From NCBI RefSeq assembly GCF_023065955.2, contig NW_026622763.1, positions 84,983,299 through 85,047,298 of the forward strand: a DNA stretch of 64,000 nt, given 5' to 3'. Shown here one piece after another: positions 1 to 13,364 of this stretch. Numbering within the stretch: the first letter of the stretch is position 1; each line of letters starts with the position of its first letter. Made by a program: the position numbers and the translations under genes. Under the pieces are notes generated by a model. It saw only the letters and a program-made list of their open reading frames with translations, was not told the origin of the DNA and made no database searches. Source of the stretch: Ursus arctos. Taxonomy: Eukaryota; Chordata; Mammalia; Carnivora; Ursidae.

Positions 1-1234
1 AAGCAATATTGTCGAGTGACAGCTCCAAACCTGTCGTGTTAATTGGCTGCTTTCAGAGGGTAGCTGCAACTCTGTCAGTCATCTCATGAACACTGGGATT
101 CACGGTGCATGTCACTGGGAGCTCTTCTAGAAAACAAACCTCATTGTCTAACAGCAAACGTGGCCAAAATTTATGGCATTTTTTAAAACCTAAGGGGGAA
201 AAAAATCTCAAAGCTTTGGGATATATTGCTGGTTTTATAGAAATTTTAACTATCATCTTTCTTTAAGATTTAACAATCATATTAATGATTCTTGAATAGG
301 TGAGAATATCCTAGTCCTTGGTTTGCGAGTTTTAGGCTATGAAATATATCACAACAATGGGGCGGGGGGGGCAGTAACCAAAGAGAACACAATTTAATTT
401 CTTGATAGAAACAACATTTATTGGGCTAGGATTAATAGGCACTGTGGAATCTGTTCTTAGAGACAAAAGGATGGATATATAACAATAAACTGGAAATTAC
501 ACATAAGACAAATTTTCTTTAGATTAAATGCTGAAGTCATTGCCATCCTGAAAAAATATATCAAAATAATTATTAAAGATACACTGAATATAATCTCAAA
601 TATTGTTCCTTGTAATGACTGATGAACAAGAGTGTAACAATCAGTCTTTTGTGAAGAATACCTACTTCTACTATGAGAGAGCTGTTAATAATAAATTTGT
701 GTGTACATGTGAAAGAAAACTCTATTTCATTTTTCTCCTATTTGCAACACCAATGTTTCTTCACATATTCGTTATTGTGACAACAGGTTGAATTTGCAAT
801 TCACCATCTGCCTAAATAGCATTAACCTTCCCGTAACCTCATAATATCACTCTGCGCTTTGTCTGATATTTGAATCTCTCTAATATAAGCTAGGAACGAA
901 ATCCATTGTCCTTTCTATTAGGCACACATCAGTCCATTCTAGAAGCCAAAGAAAATAAAGTATCACATGGAGATGGACATTAACATTTGAAATAATTTTC
1001 ATTAAAATGCATTAAGCTGTTCTAAAAATAATCAGAGAAAAATGACTAGCTTGCAAATAATCCTAGAACAGATTTTAATTAATATACTGTCATCATAATA
1101 ATATATTTGTATAGCACCTTAGAGTTTACAGAACCATATTCACATAATCATTTATATCTTCAAGGGGAACCTAGATAAATGCTACCGATAGAGCTTATGA
1201 TCTTCCATTCCCAATGATAATCTCCATACTCATA

Positions 1235-1917
1235 AATCTACAGGTAGCTTCCGAATTCTCCTTTTGCTTGACCCATCAGCAGCACTGACACTGATGATCA
1301 CTCTCTCCCTCTTTCAGATCGAATGGACCCAGATTTATTTAATTAGCCCGATTTTCCTCCTACCTTTCAGACAGGTCTTCCTTCATTTCCTTCGCTGTTT
1401 CCTCCTTATCTTTCCAACTCCTAATTTGGAGTTCCCTGGTGCTGAGAATTTGGACTTTTTCTCTTTTTTACCTACAGTTATTCCCTAGGTATAATTTTAT
1501 ACTGTTTCATGGTTTTAAACACCACCTAAATACTGATGATCCCCAATTTGTAGCCCCAGCCTGAATCACTCCCATTGATTCCAGACCTCTATATCGAACT
1601 CCCTCCTTGACATTCCTACTTGGAAGTTTAATGGGCCTTTCAAATGTCATTTGTCCAAAACTGTACACCTGATAATCTCCCCCAAACCAGATTACGCCCA
1701 GTCCTTTCCATCTAATAGCAACACTGTTCCTCCAGTTGCTTAGACATAACCATTGGTATCATACTTGAAAACCATCTAACACTGAATATCTTCTTGGTGA
1801 ATTCACCTTCAAAAAGTCATCTCTTCCCCTCTTCCCTTCTTCCCCTGTAGTCTAATCTCAACATGGAAAGCAGAGACATCCTATTAAGATGCTAGCCATC
1901 TCATTTAAGCTCTCTTT
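1235..1917 (+). mobile_element. L2 LINE fragment, reverse-transcriptase 3' part (left piece)
   Basis: Old CR1/L2-type LINE. The translation around 1264 (LDPSAALTLMITLSL) is a decayed match to the L2 reverse-transcriptase stretch around FDTVDH. The later stretch TTAAACACCACC...CTGATGATCCCCAATTTGTA matches the region encoding the catalytic YADD area, and further downstream the remnant aligns by eye with the L2 C-terminal region. It is interrupted by a CanSINE at 1918 and resumes at 2118. Many frameshifts and stops; not functional. Confidence 0.75.
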
Positions 1918-2117
1918 GGGGCGCCTGGGTGGCTCAGTCGTTAAGCATCTGCCTTTGGCTCAGGCCGTGATCCCAGGGTCCTGGGATCGAGCCCTACATC
2001 GGGCTCCATGCTCTGGTGGGAGCCTGCTTCTTCCTCTCCCACTCCCCCTGCTTGTGTTCCCTTTCTCGCTGGCTGTCTCTCTCTGTCAAATAAATAAAAT
2101 CTTTAAAAGAAAAAAAG
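1918..2117 (+). mobile_element. CanSINE, full length
   Basis: Carnivore tRNA-Lys-derived SINE. It begins GGGGCGCCTGGGTGGCTC, contains the A/B-box region, then a pyrimidine-rich stretch (CTTCCTCTCCCACTCCCCC) and ends AAATAAATAAAATCTTT plus poly-A. It is inserted in an older L2 copy that continues on both sides. I could not see a convincing target-site duplication. A chance open frame crosses it. Confidence 0.95.
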
Positions 2118-2640
2118 TTATCTGTATATAACACTGTGATGACTTCCTAATTCAGAGTAAAATTCAAAGACCTCACTAAGATCTAGAAAGCCCTAGGACA
2201 GGCCCCTGTTACTTTCTGACTTCATTGCTTGTTACTCTGTTCCTCATTATCCTGCACTTGTCACACAGGACTCTTTAGTATTCCTCAAATCTGCTAGGGA
2301 CATTCCTGCCTCAGAACCTTTGTTTATTCTTGTTTCCTTTGATTCGGTTATCCTGCAGAGAATCCATGTCCACCTCTCTTACTACTTTCATGTCTTTCCT
2401 CAAGTGTTCTCCTCAGTAATGCCATCTGGGTCCATTCGATCTAAAATTACACACGCACACACCCCTGACATTTCATATTCTTTTTTTTTTCTTTTTACTT
2501 GTTTATGGTTTGCTTACCTTCTTGAACATAAACTCCATAAGGCAGTATTTATTTGGCTATTGTGTACCCTAACATGTCCCCAGCACCTAGAATTGTCCTG
2601 GTACATAGTAGGTACTTAACAAATATTTATTGAATGAATA
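2118..2640 (+). mobile_element. L2 LINE fragment, 3' end (right piece)
   Basis: Continuation of the L2 remnant after the CanSINE: AGAGTAAAATTCAAAGACCT, then TGCCTCAGAACCTTTG, and the 3' tail TACATAGTAGGTACTTAAC followed by TATTTATTGAATGAAT. Order and orientation are collinear with the left piece, so a single ancient element was split. Confidence 0.75.
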
Positions 2641-2914
2641 CATGACCAGAATTGCAATTGTTTGCATAGTGTACATGTTGTTTCAAAAATGGCAAAATCA
2701 AAGCTATAGTGAAATATATATTGACCAATTTATTGGCATGTAATATTCTAATAAATGCATACCTTAATAATTCTGAAAGAACACAAAATTTTAGAAAAGA
2801 GAAGATGAAAGCCTGACTTAAAAAATATTGATGATAAGCATCAGACAGTGGTAAAGTACAACAGTTTGCTTGCATTTGCTTTTATATTCCCTTCCTTTGT
2901 ATTTCTTAATACTT

Positions 2915-2995
2915 TTAAGTAAGCAGATTGAACTCTACAGTCCTAGGGCCTCAGACAATTCCTAACACATGATAGGCATTCACTCTCTGTTGAGT
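2915..2995 (+). mobile_element. Short L2/MIR-type 3' tail remnant
   Basis: CCTAACACATGATAGGCATTC resembles the conserved 3' tail of L2/MIR elements. Short and degraded. Confidence 0.3.
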
Positions 2996-3648
2996 TATAT
3001 ATCTACTTAATACTATCAGCTCATAAAAAAAAAATTATAAGAAAATGAGTTATATGAGAAGAAGAGAGGGCATTACTTCTTTCAACAAGGATAACCAGGG
3101 GAGTGAAGTGCATTATGGAAAAGTTTTCTAAGACAACACTGCCATAGGAAGGAACAAAGGACATATATTTAGTTTAAGAAAAGACAGGTCTTAACAATAA
3201 GTGAATGAATACAATATGGGGAAAAAGGAGAGGAAAAATAGCACATTTAAAGGACAGATGAGGCTCTTAAGAGAGAGATTATTTATTTCATGGAAAGTCC
3301 ATATATTTGAAAAAGTAAATAAAATATACCATGAAGCCTACACTATATAAATGTCTGGGTCTGAGAAAGGCAGAAGAGTGTAAAGTTGCTTAATTTTTCC
3401 TACGATGTCTATTTTTACCCACCCACAAAAGGCAGGCAGAAAGAAACTTCAAAAGCCAATATGTTCAAGTCGTCATCAGGGGGATGAAACATGCATGATG
3501 AAAGAAATATTATGGGCAAGTTTCTGTTAGTAGTTCACCCATTGGTGGCTGCATTGTGTACCATACCAAGACACCTGCATGCCTTAACAAAGACTGTGCT
3601 GGTACCCTGTGCAGAGTACCAAGTGAAACCTTTCTCATTCCCTTAGTG

Positions 3649-3650
<2 letters not shown>

Positions 3651-3692
<42 letters not shown>
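3651..3692. repeat. (GT)n microsatellite, about 21 units
   Basis: Uninterrupted GT dinucleotide run. An open frame with a His-Thr run on the opposite strand is an artefact of it. Confidence 0.98.
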
Positions 3693-3694
<2 letters not shown>

Positions 3695-4374
3695 GTGCTC
3701 TCATAGCTTTCTAAGACGGCGATGGTCCCTCACAATATGGGATGTTATGTCTCTGTCATGAGACTAAATGTTGGCTCATTTGAGTTTGGTACATTAATAT
3801 TAATATATATGCATAGAATATCAATAAATATTATCAAAACGATTTGTTTGCAGTTATTTCTAAATATCACCACTGCCAGTATTTTGTGCACATTTCACAT
3901 GAACGAAAACTTCACGTTGTTTTTAAACTTTAAGCTTTCCTAATATTTTTTCAAGCATCATAAATAGTATCAGGTTGACTCCACAGTAGGAATTTCAAAT
4001 GCTTTATCAAATGGCTATTCTCCTGTTTTCTAAATTTTTTAGCAGGACCCTGGAAAAGTGGTCTTTCCTGCAACAATCATTTTCATTCAGTCACATTAAC
4101 ATTACACTTGATAAAGAGGCCTTATGCATGAGCAGTCTTGAAAGAAACTGGTCCTGAGCTGTTTACAAGTTCTGAGAGATGGAAGTTAGAAAGTTGTGTA
4201 AGATGAGCAAAGGTGTCACCTCCACTAGAAATATAACCAGAGAGCACTGTTGGTGGCAAAATACTAAGGAAGATTGCAAGGGGTGACACAGCATAGCTGC
4301 TGATGCCTCCATTAAGGACACGGATGAGGAAACCTGATGGGATTGACCAACAACGGGTTATAATGCAGGTCTGC

Positions 4375-4500
4375 TATATGTAGGCTCCATAAGGACAGTG
4401 GCTTTATCTGCTACGATCTCCTTTGCAACGCCAGCAGTGGCACAGAGCCTAGCACTGAGCATGCATGCAATCAATGTTTGCTGAACAAGTGAACAATTCC
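4375..4500 (+). mobile_element. L2-type 3' end remnant
   Basis: The stretch CTCCATAAGGACAGTGGC, then CCTAGCACTGAGCATGCATG and CAATCAATGTTTGCTGAAC, follows the order of L2 3' ends. Confidence 0.5.
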
Positions 4501-4524
4501 TTCTGCATCCTCATCATTCCTCCC

Positions 4525-4648
4525 ATTTATTAAGACCCTATTAAGGGCCACACCCTGGGCCAGTTGCCTTATATATCAGAACTCCCCTTTCTACAGATGT
4601 GGTACCCATTTTAAAGATGAGGAAACTGTGACTCAGAGTGCTTAAATA

Positions 4649-4690
<42 letters not shown>

Positions 4691-4725
4691 TAAACAGCAG
4701 AGCTGGATGAGTTGATTAGTCCACT
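4525..4725 (-). mobile_element. MIR fragment with embedded (TA)n
   Basis: Antisense MIR: CCCATTTATTAAGACCCTATTAAG at the edge, then CCATTTTAAAGATGAGGAAACTG and ACTCAGAGTGCTTAAATAA, the usual antisense MIR core. A TA microsatellite interrupts it and AACAGCAGAGCTGGAT follows. Confidence 0.7.
4653..4689. repeat. (TA)n microsatellite, about 18 units
   Basis: Uninterrupted TA run inside the MIR remnant. Confidence 0.97.
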
Positions 4726-4759
4726 GATTGAAAGGATACATCCGGGGTCTGGGATCACC

Positions 4760-7145
4760 AGCACATGTAAATATAGGAGGGAATCCACTTATGAACATTA
4801 GTATTTTCCCAATAATTTCAGGGTATTTTCCTTTGCTTTTTCTATGTAGACACTTCAAAAATAAGTTCTAGTTCTGAGCCTGTGTACAAGCTTTCCCAAA
4901 TTGAGGCAGAACCATCATAAACTGAGTTTTGAGAGAAGTTTTGTTGGTTTCAACTTCAGTATCTCATCTCTTGAAATGTTAAAGGAGTGTGTGACATTTC
5001 TAAATCATAGGCAGTCAAAGGACAAGGGAACACTAAAATAATGCATAATGATGTACCTTATAAGCAAATAGTATTAATCTCTACTTTATCTAGTTGGACA
5101 ATGGTATCTTCACTACATGGATCTATGAAACATATGAACATGTACAGTGAGATTGATGAAAGTAAAATGAGAATCTGAAAATATTCAGAGTTCATTTTCT
5201 GTATCTGTTTATGGTACAGTCTTCCCTGGACTTTTATAAATCCTATAATGACAGAATCATAATTTTATTCATAGTTTCTTTCTCATTTATAGCCATTTAA
5301 AAGGGTATAATTTAAGCCACATTACTTATTCAAATATTTGACACAACATTTCCACTGGTGTATGAATAGAAACAGATATTTTTAAAATTCTCACTGCTTT
5401 ATACCTAGAATAGCAATTTAGCAGAACTCTAGATAATAGTCTAAAGCCTGTTTACAAAAAAAAGCTTGAAAAATAGATCATTTGATTGAAAACTGACCTA
5501 TTTACCACAGTAAAAAAAATTTATTAAAATTTTTATTTATTATTAGCCTAGATTCTTTAAAAATATGAATCTAGTTCATTAAAAATATAACCAAAAGTCA
5601 CTTTTCATTCCAGTCAAATGACCAAAATACTTCTTCACTATTATTAGTTTATCATTGAATTATTGAGTCCATGTTTCTCTTAGGTCACTCTAAAGAAATG
5701 GCAATAGACACCTCAGTCACAGTTGCCAGGAATAATAAAAGATAGGAATCTTTTTCATTTTAATATTCTGTAAGCATTTTATGGTTAATATTTCTAAATT
5801 AGTTTTTTGTGGGTTAGTGCTTTTTCCAGTTTCTGAAAGCTACATTTTGGACACAGTGTTTGTATATATCTCCTACTGTGAACACTGGTTTGCCAGGTCA
5901 TTCTAATTATTTCATTTTTTTAAAGACTGACTCCTTTACTATAATAGGTTTGGCATTAATGAAATTAAAGGTTGTGACTGAATAGCGATAATGGCATAAC
6001 ATTCCAAAAATAAACATTTTTCTTTTGTCTTCAAGTTTATTTCCTCTCATTACTCTAGCTAAGATCTGACATGCATATTTCACTGGAAGGCCATTAGCTA
6101 TTTATAATGTGCAATTCCATTAAGAACATTACCTAGTTAATTTATAAGAGGCCATCTATAAAAAATAAATAAAAAGATAAGCATCCAATAGAAGGAGGAA
6201 GGGAAGGAAGCATTTATATACCTCATTTGAAAATGAGTTTTTTAAAAAGAAGTCTTTCTTCAAAGAAAGATTTATTAAGTAAACAGCGTAAGTCAAGACA
6301 TCTGACTTACTTGTTTTGCAGCTGAGAAAACATAAGACAGTATTGTTTTGTAATTCTCTCTCTACTTCTCTTTGTGTATACAGACATACTGGAGTACATA
6401 TATGCATTTATCTCAATATTATATTTATCTAATTATATCAAATCATGATAGAATTCATATAACCATACTTCTCATAAAAATAATCATTTCATTTGGTTAT
6501 ATTTTAATCATGCAACTAAAATTTCTCCAAAATGTATTCTCTTTTAATTATTATATAGAACATACAAAATATAATCTAACATTTTATGCTGCTAATTCAG
6601 GGCCATCTTGATGGATATCAATTACTCTGTGTAATAAAGGAATGCCTTTAGGACCTTGAGTAGTATGGGCCACATTAATTGTCTCAGAGCATGCATTAAC
6701 TATTTGTCTTCATTTTTTGTACTTTCATATTCTCCTCTTACCTGAAATTATCATTTTTCAGTACAACTGCCTTTCTATATTACTTTACATGCAAGTATCT
6801 AGATTAGTCAGCCTTAAGGTATAAAATAACATGTGAGCTTTGGGACAGACATTTTTTTGTCTGCTGTTGAGATTTTCATTTCTGAGTTTGGAACAAGGCA
6901 CTGCTACTCAAATGAAATATAAAAGAATGTTTACACGGTTTTATCTTGATTTAATAGGGGGCTCCACTAAGCCAAAAAAAAAAAAAAAAAGCAGCCTCTG
7001 GTATCTATCCTGCAGTAGCATCTCCCCCATTTTTGGAAGTTCTTTCTTTGAGAAAATGGATACAGACGTAGGGTGGAGTTACATCAGCAAGGATCCATAC
7101 CTTAGACCCATCTTTAATTATGTAGATCATTGTTCTGCACTTATA
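4760..7145. other. AT-rich intronic sequence, nothing recognised
   Basis: I see no exon, SINE or clear LINE here. Runs such as TTTTTAAAATTTTTATTTATTATTAG are low complexity. The open frames are short and lack any familiar motif. Confidence 0.6.
6974..6990. repeat. Poly-A tract (17 A)
   Basis: Homopolymer without a recognisable SINE body on either side. Confidence 0.9.
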
Positions 7146-7149
7146 TTAT

Positions 7150-7260
7150 TTAATCGTCCAATCAATCAACAAATATTTATTGTACACCTACTAGGTTAAG
7201 GCACTATAGCTGAAACTAGGGTAGATAAAAAATGAATCACAGACAAGCCTTCAACTGGAT
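7150..7260 (-). mobile_element. L2/MIR-type 3' tail, antisense
   Basis: CAATCAATCAACAAATATTTATTG followed by TACACCTACTAGGTTAAGGCAC is the reverse complement of the L2-type 3' tail. It then degrades. Confidence 0.5.
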
Positions 7261-10200
7261 CTTATACATCACATCTTATGCATTAACAATAATGAACCAT
7301 TGAAGGTATTCCTTACAGACAGATGTATCACATGATCACTGAAAGTAATAATTTAGAAGGCATGTTTTTACTTAGTTTAATAAGTATGTTATAAAATTAA
7401 TTGTAATTATCATGATGCATAAAACTTTTAAGTATAATTATTTTATTGGTGTAAGGGCAAGTGTTTTCTGGAGGACCATGCTACTATAATCACATATACT
7501 TCATTTATGTATTTAAAAATGTTACTTATTGAGGAAAGGAGTAACTTGTCTCTTACACAAGATTGAATAAGCTTACCCTAAGAATAGAGAACATTTTATT
7601 TTTCTTCAAAAGACAACCCTGTGTTCAAGCGACAGAAATTGTGCAAAATAAGAATGTGTGGAAGAACTTGTCCATTCAAATCCTCATTTACTCTCCAGGA
7701 TTATTTGGTTTCCAGCCATTAACACACATGCATTTGTCAAAACTGGGCTGGATCATACGGCAGGTGAACTGATTGAAACATGCAGTCATAAGCCATTGTG
7801 GATAATATTCTATTTATATGGAAAAGAAAGAGATTGAAAATTACTTTTATAGGTCTAATAGATACACTTTCATTTTCTTTAAGAATGAATATATATGTAC
7901 ATATTTAATTTATCTGCAGAAATATTTAGGAATTGGAATTTCAAACCACTTCTATGTGGCTAAACTGTGTCAACTGAATTATTTGTGCTTAACAAAGAGG
8001 TAAAATATGGTCTACATGGCACAGGGTGATGATTGAGAGACTAATAATGAGTAATGAAGTTATTTCCAAATAATTATCATGAAATTTTGTGCACAGAATG
8101 TGTGTATATATATACATTCTAAAACTGTAGCTATAGATTTTGTACTTATATTCAAGTTTGAAATGAAAATTACTTTATTTCAATGTGAAAAAGAATAAGG
8201 TCCTATAAGCCTTTTGCTCCTCATATATTTATATTTATATATTTATTACAACAACTAAAAAACTAAAGAAATTACTAGAAAATTAATAATGTACTCATTT
8301 TCCTCCCTTGATTAGAATAATTTAATACTGCTTTTCCCATGTGAAGAAAGATAATATTACTTTTCAGAATTATTCAGAGAACTGTCTTGACAAGTTGTTT
8401 TCCAGATCTTTCTATGATTAACCCCTTAAACATAAATAAGTGTGCATTGTTTCAGTGGCCTGTCATTTTCCCTGAGAAATTTACAAGATCAGAAATGCTA
8501 ATAATATCTCATTCTTTAAGAAAAAAATGGCATCTAGTTTATTTTGCCTTTTGTCCTGATATAGTTTTATTTACTGCTGTGGTACATTTATAACTTGAAC
8601 CGATATTCCAAAATTATTTTAATTTTAAGGTAACACATTATAAAATATATAAAACAGGAAATGACATCCATAATTTCAACTCTAAACCTTAATGTTAGAG
8701 CACCAATGCATTATGAAAAAACAAAACAGAAGAATCAGAAAGCTTATTGGACTAGTTGCCAGCAATCTAATAAGGTCCATGTTAATTATTAAATCCATAT
8801 ATTATTTGATTAAAACTCCCTAGTTAAGGCCATACTAAAATAGAATACACTATAATTTAAATGAGTCATTTAAAAATTTCTTAATTTTTAAGTAAGCTGA
8901 GCATGTATGTAACCCCTTTTATATCCTCAACATTGTCTAGCATTGTATTTTGCACATGGTAGGAGCTGGAAAAAATATATGTTAAACTAATTATAAGTGA
9001 TGTGATCTAACAGCAATGTTAAAAGTTTTTAGTTACTATGATTGTGTTACATAGCATGATTATGTTCATGTTCTTGAATAAATACAGATAGAAATATTAC
9101 ATAAAAGCAACACTGTTATTCTAAGAAGTAACACAAAAATGAAAATGGACCATGAGTATTACTGAAAGAGAATAATTTAATGGAAAATTCCTGTGATGTT
9201 ACACCCCAAGAAAGCAACACTTGAGCCATATCGACCCTAATAAGAAATGACAAACCTTGAAAAGCTATCTATAAATTTTCTTCAAAGCAGTATGTTTTTC
9301 AGATAAGCAAAATTGTTTTACATTGTTACCAACTTCTATAAATGCCAGTTCAATTTCAGAATCCATTGTTTAATTGTGATCATATCAAAAAGAATCCTTT
9401 CTAGAGAGCAAAAGCACTAAAAAAAATGAAAAGATTATGTTAATAAAGCAAATGTATCTTGTTACCATGGTAGCTTTGAAACTAAAATATTCAGAAAAGT
9501 CTTCTTTCCCCTACACCATTGTTTTGTGAGGAACTGGTTAGTTGATTACCAGCTCATGGAACCATAATCCTTTAAAATGGTGTCATTTGAAAGGCAGAAT
9601 ATGAGACTTACATGGAACAATACAATCTTATTCCCATGCTTCTGCAAATAAATTATGGAGACCTGGAATGCCAGACGGTACCCAAATTATAAGGTAGATA
9701 TGAAGAACCTTCACAGAGCATTAGCTTAATTTTTAAAATACTGCATGAAGGCATTATTTTATGATGAAACATATTATAGACTTGAAACGCAAAATTCAAA
9801 GGTATTCTTTGGAAGAAAACTGGAAACATCCATTTGGGATGTTGGCCAGCTCTTGTGCTTTACACGCACAGGCACAAGAGTGTACTCTTTTGTCTTCTAT
9901 TTTAAGATAGAAGTTTAGGGACTCTGATTATAAACTAAATGTGATCTGTTCCATTTGTAAATCATAAACATATGGTTCTTTCTTCCACCATTACTGTCAT
10001 CTTAAATCTTATTCCATCATTCTTGGAGATTGGTTGCAATTAGAATAAATTTCAAAGGTTGGGTCCTTTCAACAGAGCACTAATTTCATAGCTGAAGGGT
10101 TTTCTTGTTTTTTTCTTGGGGAAAAAAGTCCTCAACAAACATTTTTTCTGTAGAAGAAGTAAATCTGATAACATTTGGACATTATTAAGTATATTAGAAA

Positions 10201-11230
10201 TCACTATTGCCTCTGAGAAGTGAACAACCCAAATGAAATAAAAAAAAAAATAGCTCCTACTTTCAGAACTACCTCGGAACACACATAAATTTTCCTTTCT
10301 AATCAATAAAAATTTGTCATTTTCTTAACAGTAGGCAAAACACGTTTTCTGTTCATTTTCAAAGAAAGCTATGCCTTTAAGTTTTAACAAAAATAGTTAA
10401 CCTCAAAGTATAATTCTTTAAAAGGACATTTTGTTCTGGGTAAGAACATTCCCAGCAGGTCACCCACTGCCATGTTTGGAGATTTGCATAATAGCACAAC
10501 TAAACACCTGACCCATCTCTGCATGTAGAAATTAATAACAAAGGTCTTTCTCCCTTCTAGGTATCCATTGCCATAGTTACCTCTCAAGTTCTTGAAAATA
10601 TGCTTAAATAAAGGAAGTTGCAAGCACTGGGGTAGAAATTAATCATTGACTGGAAAATAAGTTTTCATGATGAGGTCAGGCTTTTGTCTCTGGGTCAGAC
10701 TCAAACATTAGACAGTATTCTGATTTGAGCAGAACTGATTGCCTCTGGTTGGAGATCTGGCTCTTAGGGTCTCACACAAAACACTGGCCTACTTGAGTGT
10801 GTAGGAATGGTTGCTTTATGAATTTGTTGTCTCCAGGCCTGCAAAAAAAAAACCTTTCAACCATTCCTATTGTAATGGCAAGCCCAGACACTGGGTCTAT
10901 AACAGGAAGACCGTGGAAATATCAAATCAGGAACTGGTGTTGTGGGAACAAATGACATTTGGTCCAGGAGTATTCAGTGATAGACCATTGTTTTGCAAGG
11001 GCAACTAATGAATGCAGGACACTGGAATATTTATGTGGACATGAGGAGAACTCAAGCTATAACTCTTAATATTAGGAAAAATCAGGAACAAGTGGAGAAA
11101 AATTAAAGCTATCCAATGAGAAGGAGACCTCAGAGAAGAATTGGCATCAGGACTAATTTTACGTGTTTTGTGAAGGGAATGAATAAGCAAACTCTCAGCC
11201 TCATTGAGTGTGTAACAAGATAGGCATTCT
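7261..11230. other. AT-rich intronic sequence, nothing recognised
   Basis: About 4 kb with no exon and no repeat I can name. One short L2-like tail may lie near 8940-8980 (TTTGCACATGGTAGGAGCTG). Open frames are chance. Confidence 0.55.
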
Positions 11231-11234
11231 TATG

Positions 11235-11422
11235 CATGCCTGGCAGGAATGCAAAATGGTACACACCTTCTGCTCAACAATTTTGTGATGTTATCAAAAC
11301 CTTTAAAATATTAACATCTTTGACTCAATAATTCCACTTAGAAGAATCTTTACCAAGGAAATCACCAGAAATTTATTCAAAGAAAAATGCACAGAAATGC
11401 TTGCCCCAGCATTACTCATGAT

Positions 11423-11459
<37 letters not shown>

Positions 11460-11640
11460 TTTAGTTTTTACAACTAAGTTAATTATCCCATACCCAAATG
11501 TAGAATGTAAAAATCATGTAAGATAATTTTAACTAAAATTATAATGTTTAGTAAAAAAGCAGGAATGCGTGTATGGATAGATAGATATAGATATGTATGT
11601 ATAATATTTTGTGATATAACAAATGCTTATCTAGGAATAT
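11235..11640 (+). mobile_element. Old L1 ORF2 3' fragment
   Basis: GGAATGCAAAATGGTACA, then TTTGACTCAATAATTCCACT and CCCCAGCATTACTCATGATAG reproduce the order of the L1 ORF2 C-terminal coding end (GNAKWYSH-like, then DPAIPL-like sense). The 29-A run sits where mammalian L1s read ATAGCAAAAA. Heavily mutated. Confidence 0.65.
11426..11454. repeat. Poly-A tract (29 A)
   Basis: Pure A run inside the L1 remnant; probably a secondary expansion of an A-rich stretch rather than an insertion tail. Confidence 0.97.
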
Positions 11641-12529
11641 TCTTGCTTTATATCAAGAGAGGCTGTGGGTTTTTATAGAAGTTTCTTAGAAATTTCTCTC
11701 AGGTACCTTGAGTTCTCTGAACTCCAATTGTGCAATAGTTCCTGTTCATGAAATTAAAACATATTAATGCTATAATACTGTTCCTAGGAAAGATTATATG
11801 TTAACTATATCTTTTTCATGTGAAGTACTTATAAATTTTTGATCCTAAACACATTGTTTAGGGATCTTTTCCCCCCTCTATGAAATTCCTAATTATTTCA
11901 GTTAGTATTATCCCTGTGATTCAGGTCTAACAAGATTGCCTGGGGAGAACTCTGCTCTGTAAAATCTAACATCATTTACATTGGAAGCAGGCAAGATAAT
12001 GGGAAAACATTTTTTATCAAAACTTTCCTTTTCAAACCACAGGAAAAGATTCCCTGGCAGCCCTTTCAGTTGCTGGAACAATAGGTCTTGAGCAGCTCCT
12101 CCCATCCTCACTGAGGTCTTGTAGTCTCCAATAAGAGTCAGTAATACACCATAGGTCAGGGCTCAAGACTACTAAAATAAAAACAAGGGATGAGGCTAAG
12201 AGCTGAGTTTGCTTACATGTTGCATCTAAATATGAAGTGTTTCTCAATTTCTTAGTCATGAAAGGGATGGCGTGACTCACTATAGTTGAGAGAATCAGAG
12301 TGTGGTCCGCTAAGCTGAGTGAGTTACCTCTAATTTTGCCTAAAGGCATGGTTTAATGAAGGATTAGTGCTTTATGCTTTTCAGCATTTTCCAACTTCTC
12401 TATAATGAACATATAACAGGAAAAAAATGAGTACATTCAAGAAAAATAAAGTTTGATAAAGTTGCCAATTCCCATATAAGTCAATGACTTAGGGAAACAT
12501 TTATTACTTGCAGGCTCCATGCTGAGTAA

Positions 12530-13360
12530 TTCAATCATTTGCTCACTCATTCAGCAAATATTTATTACATATCTCATGTCTAGGCCCTGCTGTAAGGAGC
12601 CTACAACATTCTTGCCTCCAATGAGCTTACAGTCTAGTAAGAAAAGACAAACATAACAAATTAGTGCAATAAGGGTTTACAGGTGATTTGATAGAAATAT
12701 GCACAAGATCCAGTAGAGAATGAAGAAGGGAATGATTACTGGCTGGTGAGGAGTAGGAAAGGCTTTGCGTGACAGATTCTTGATAAATTAGAAAGCCTAC
12801 TCTACCATGGGGGCAAAAGTATGGGGGACTTTCAGGCAAAAAAGTACAATCTTCCAGATGAATGGTGACAAGAAACACCTTGACATTTCTCAAGAATAAC
12901 AAATTGTAGGATTTGTCAGAAGCTGGATGACAAGGAAATGTAGAAACAGGAAGATTATGAGGGGCTTTGCCTACCATACTAGGAGTTTGGGCTTTTTATT
13001 AAAGGTATGGGCCTGAAATGTTAGGAAACCTATTAGGACAGAAGTATGAGTTCTGGTTAGAGGTTGATCATTTAGAAGCGTTAAAGAGGACAAGCTATAG
13101 GATTTTGAAACTTCCCTAACACAGGATAAAAGGGAAGTTTATAATAAATCCCAGATTTCTGACTTGGATGTCTGGGTGGATGAGGATGCTGTCTGTTGAG
13201 TAGAACATATGGATTAGATTAGATGAGAGATTAGTAGAGAGATTAAAACATTAGAAAGGGAACTCAATGAGCTCATTTTTGACACACTGAATGTAAATAC
13301 CTGGATGCTGTTAGATATTTAGACTGGCTTGAGAAAGATGGGGTTGCAAACTCATTGGGT
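12530..13360 (-). mobile_element. L2 LINE, antisense, about 830 bp
   Basis: Begins with the antisense L2 tail (CATTCAGCAAATATTTATTAC). Later come GAGGGGCTTTGCCTACCATA, then GACTTGGATGTCTGGGTGG, matching antisense L2 reverse-transcriptase C-terminal sequence in the right order. The open frame on this strand (12627-12977) is broken L2 sequence or chance. Confidence 0.65.
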
Positions 13361-13364
13361 GAAG

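Noticed and set aside
53..256. Minus-strand open frame of 67 codons at the window edge
   Set aside because: No known domain or splice signals; lies deep in an intron. Kept as chance.
1889..2131. Plus-strand open frame of 80 codons
   Set aside because: Almost entirely CanSINE sequence.
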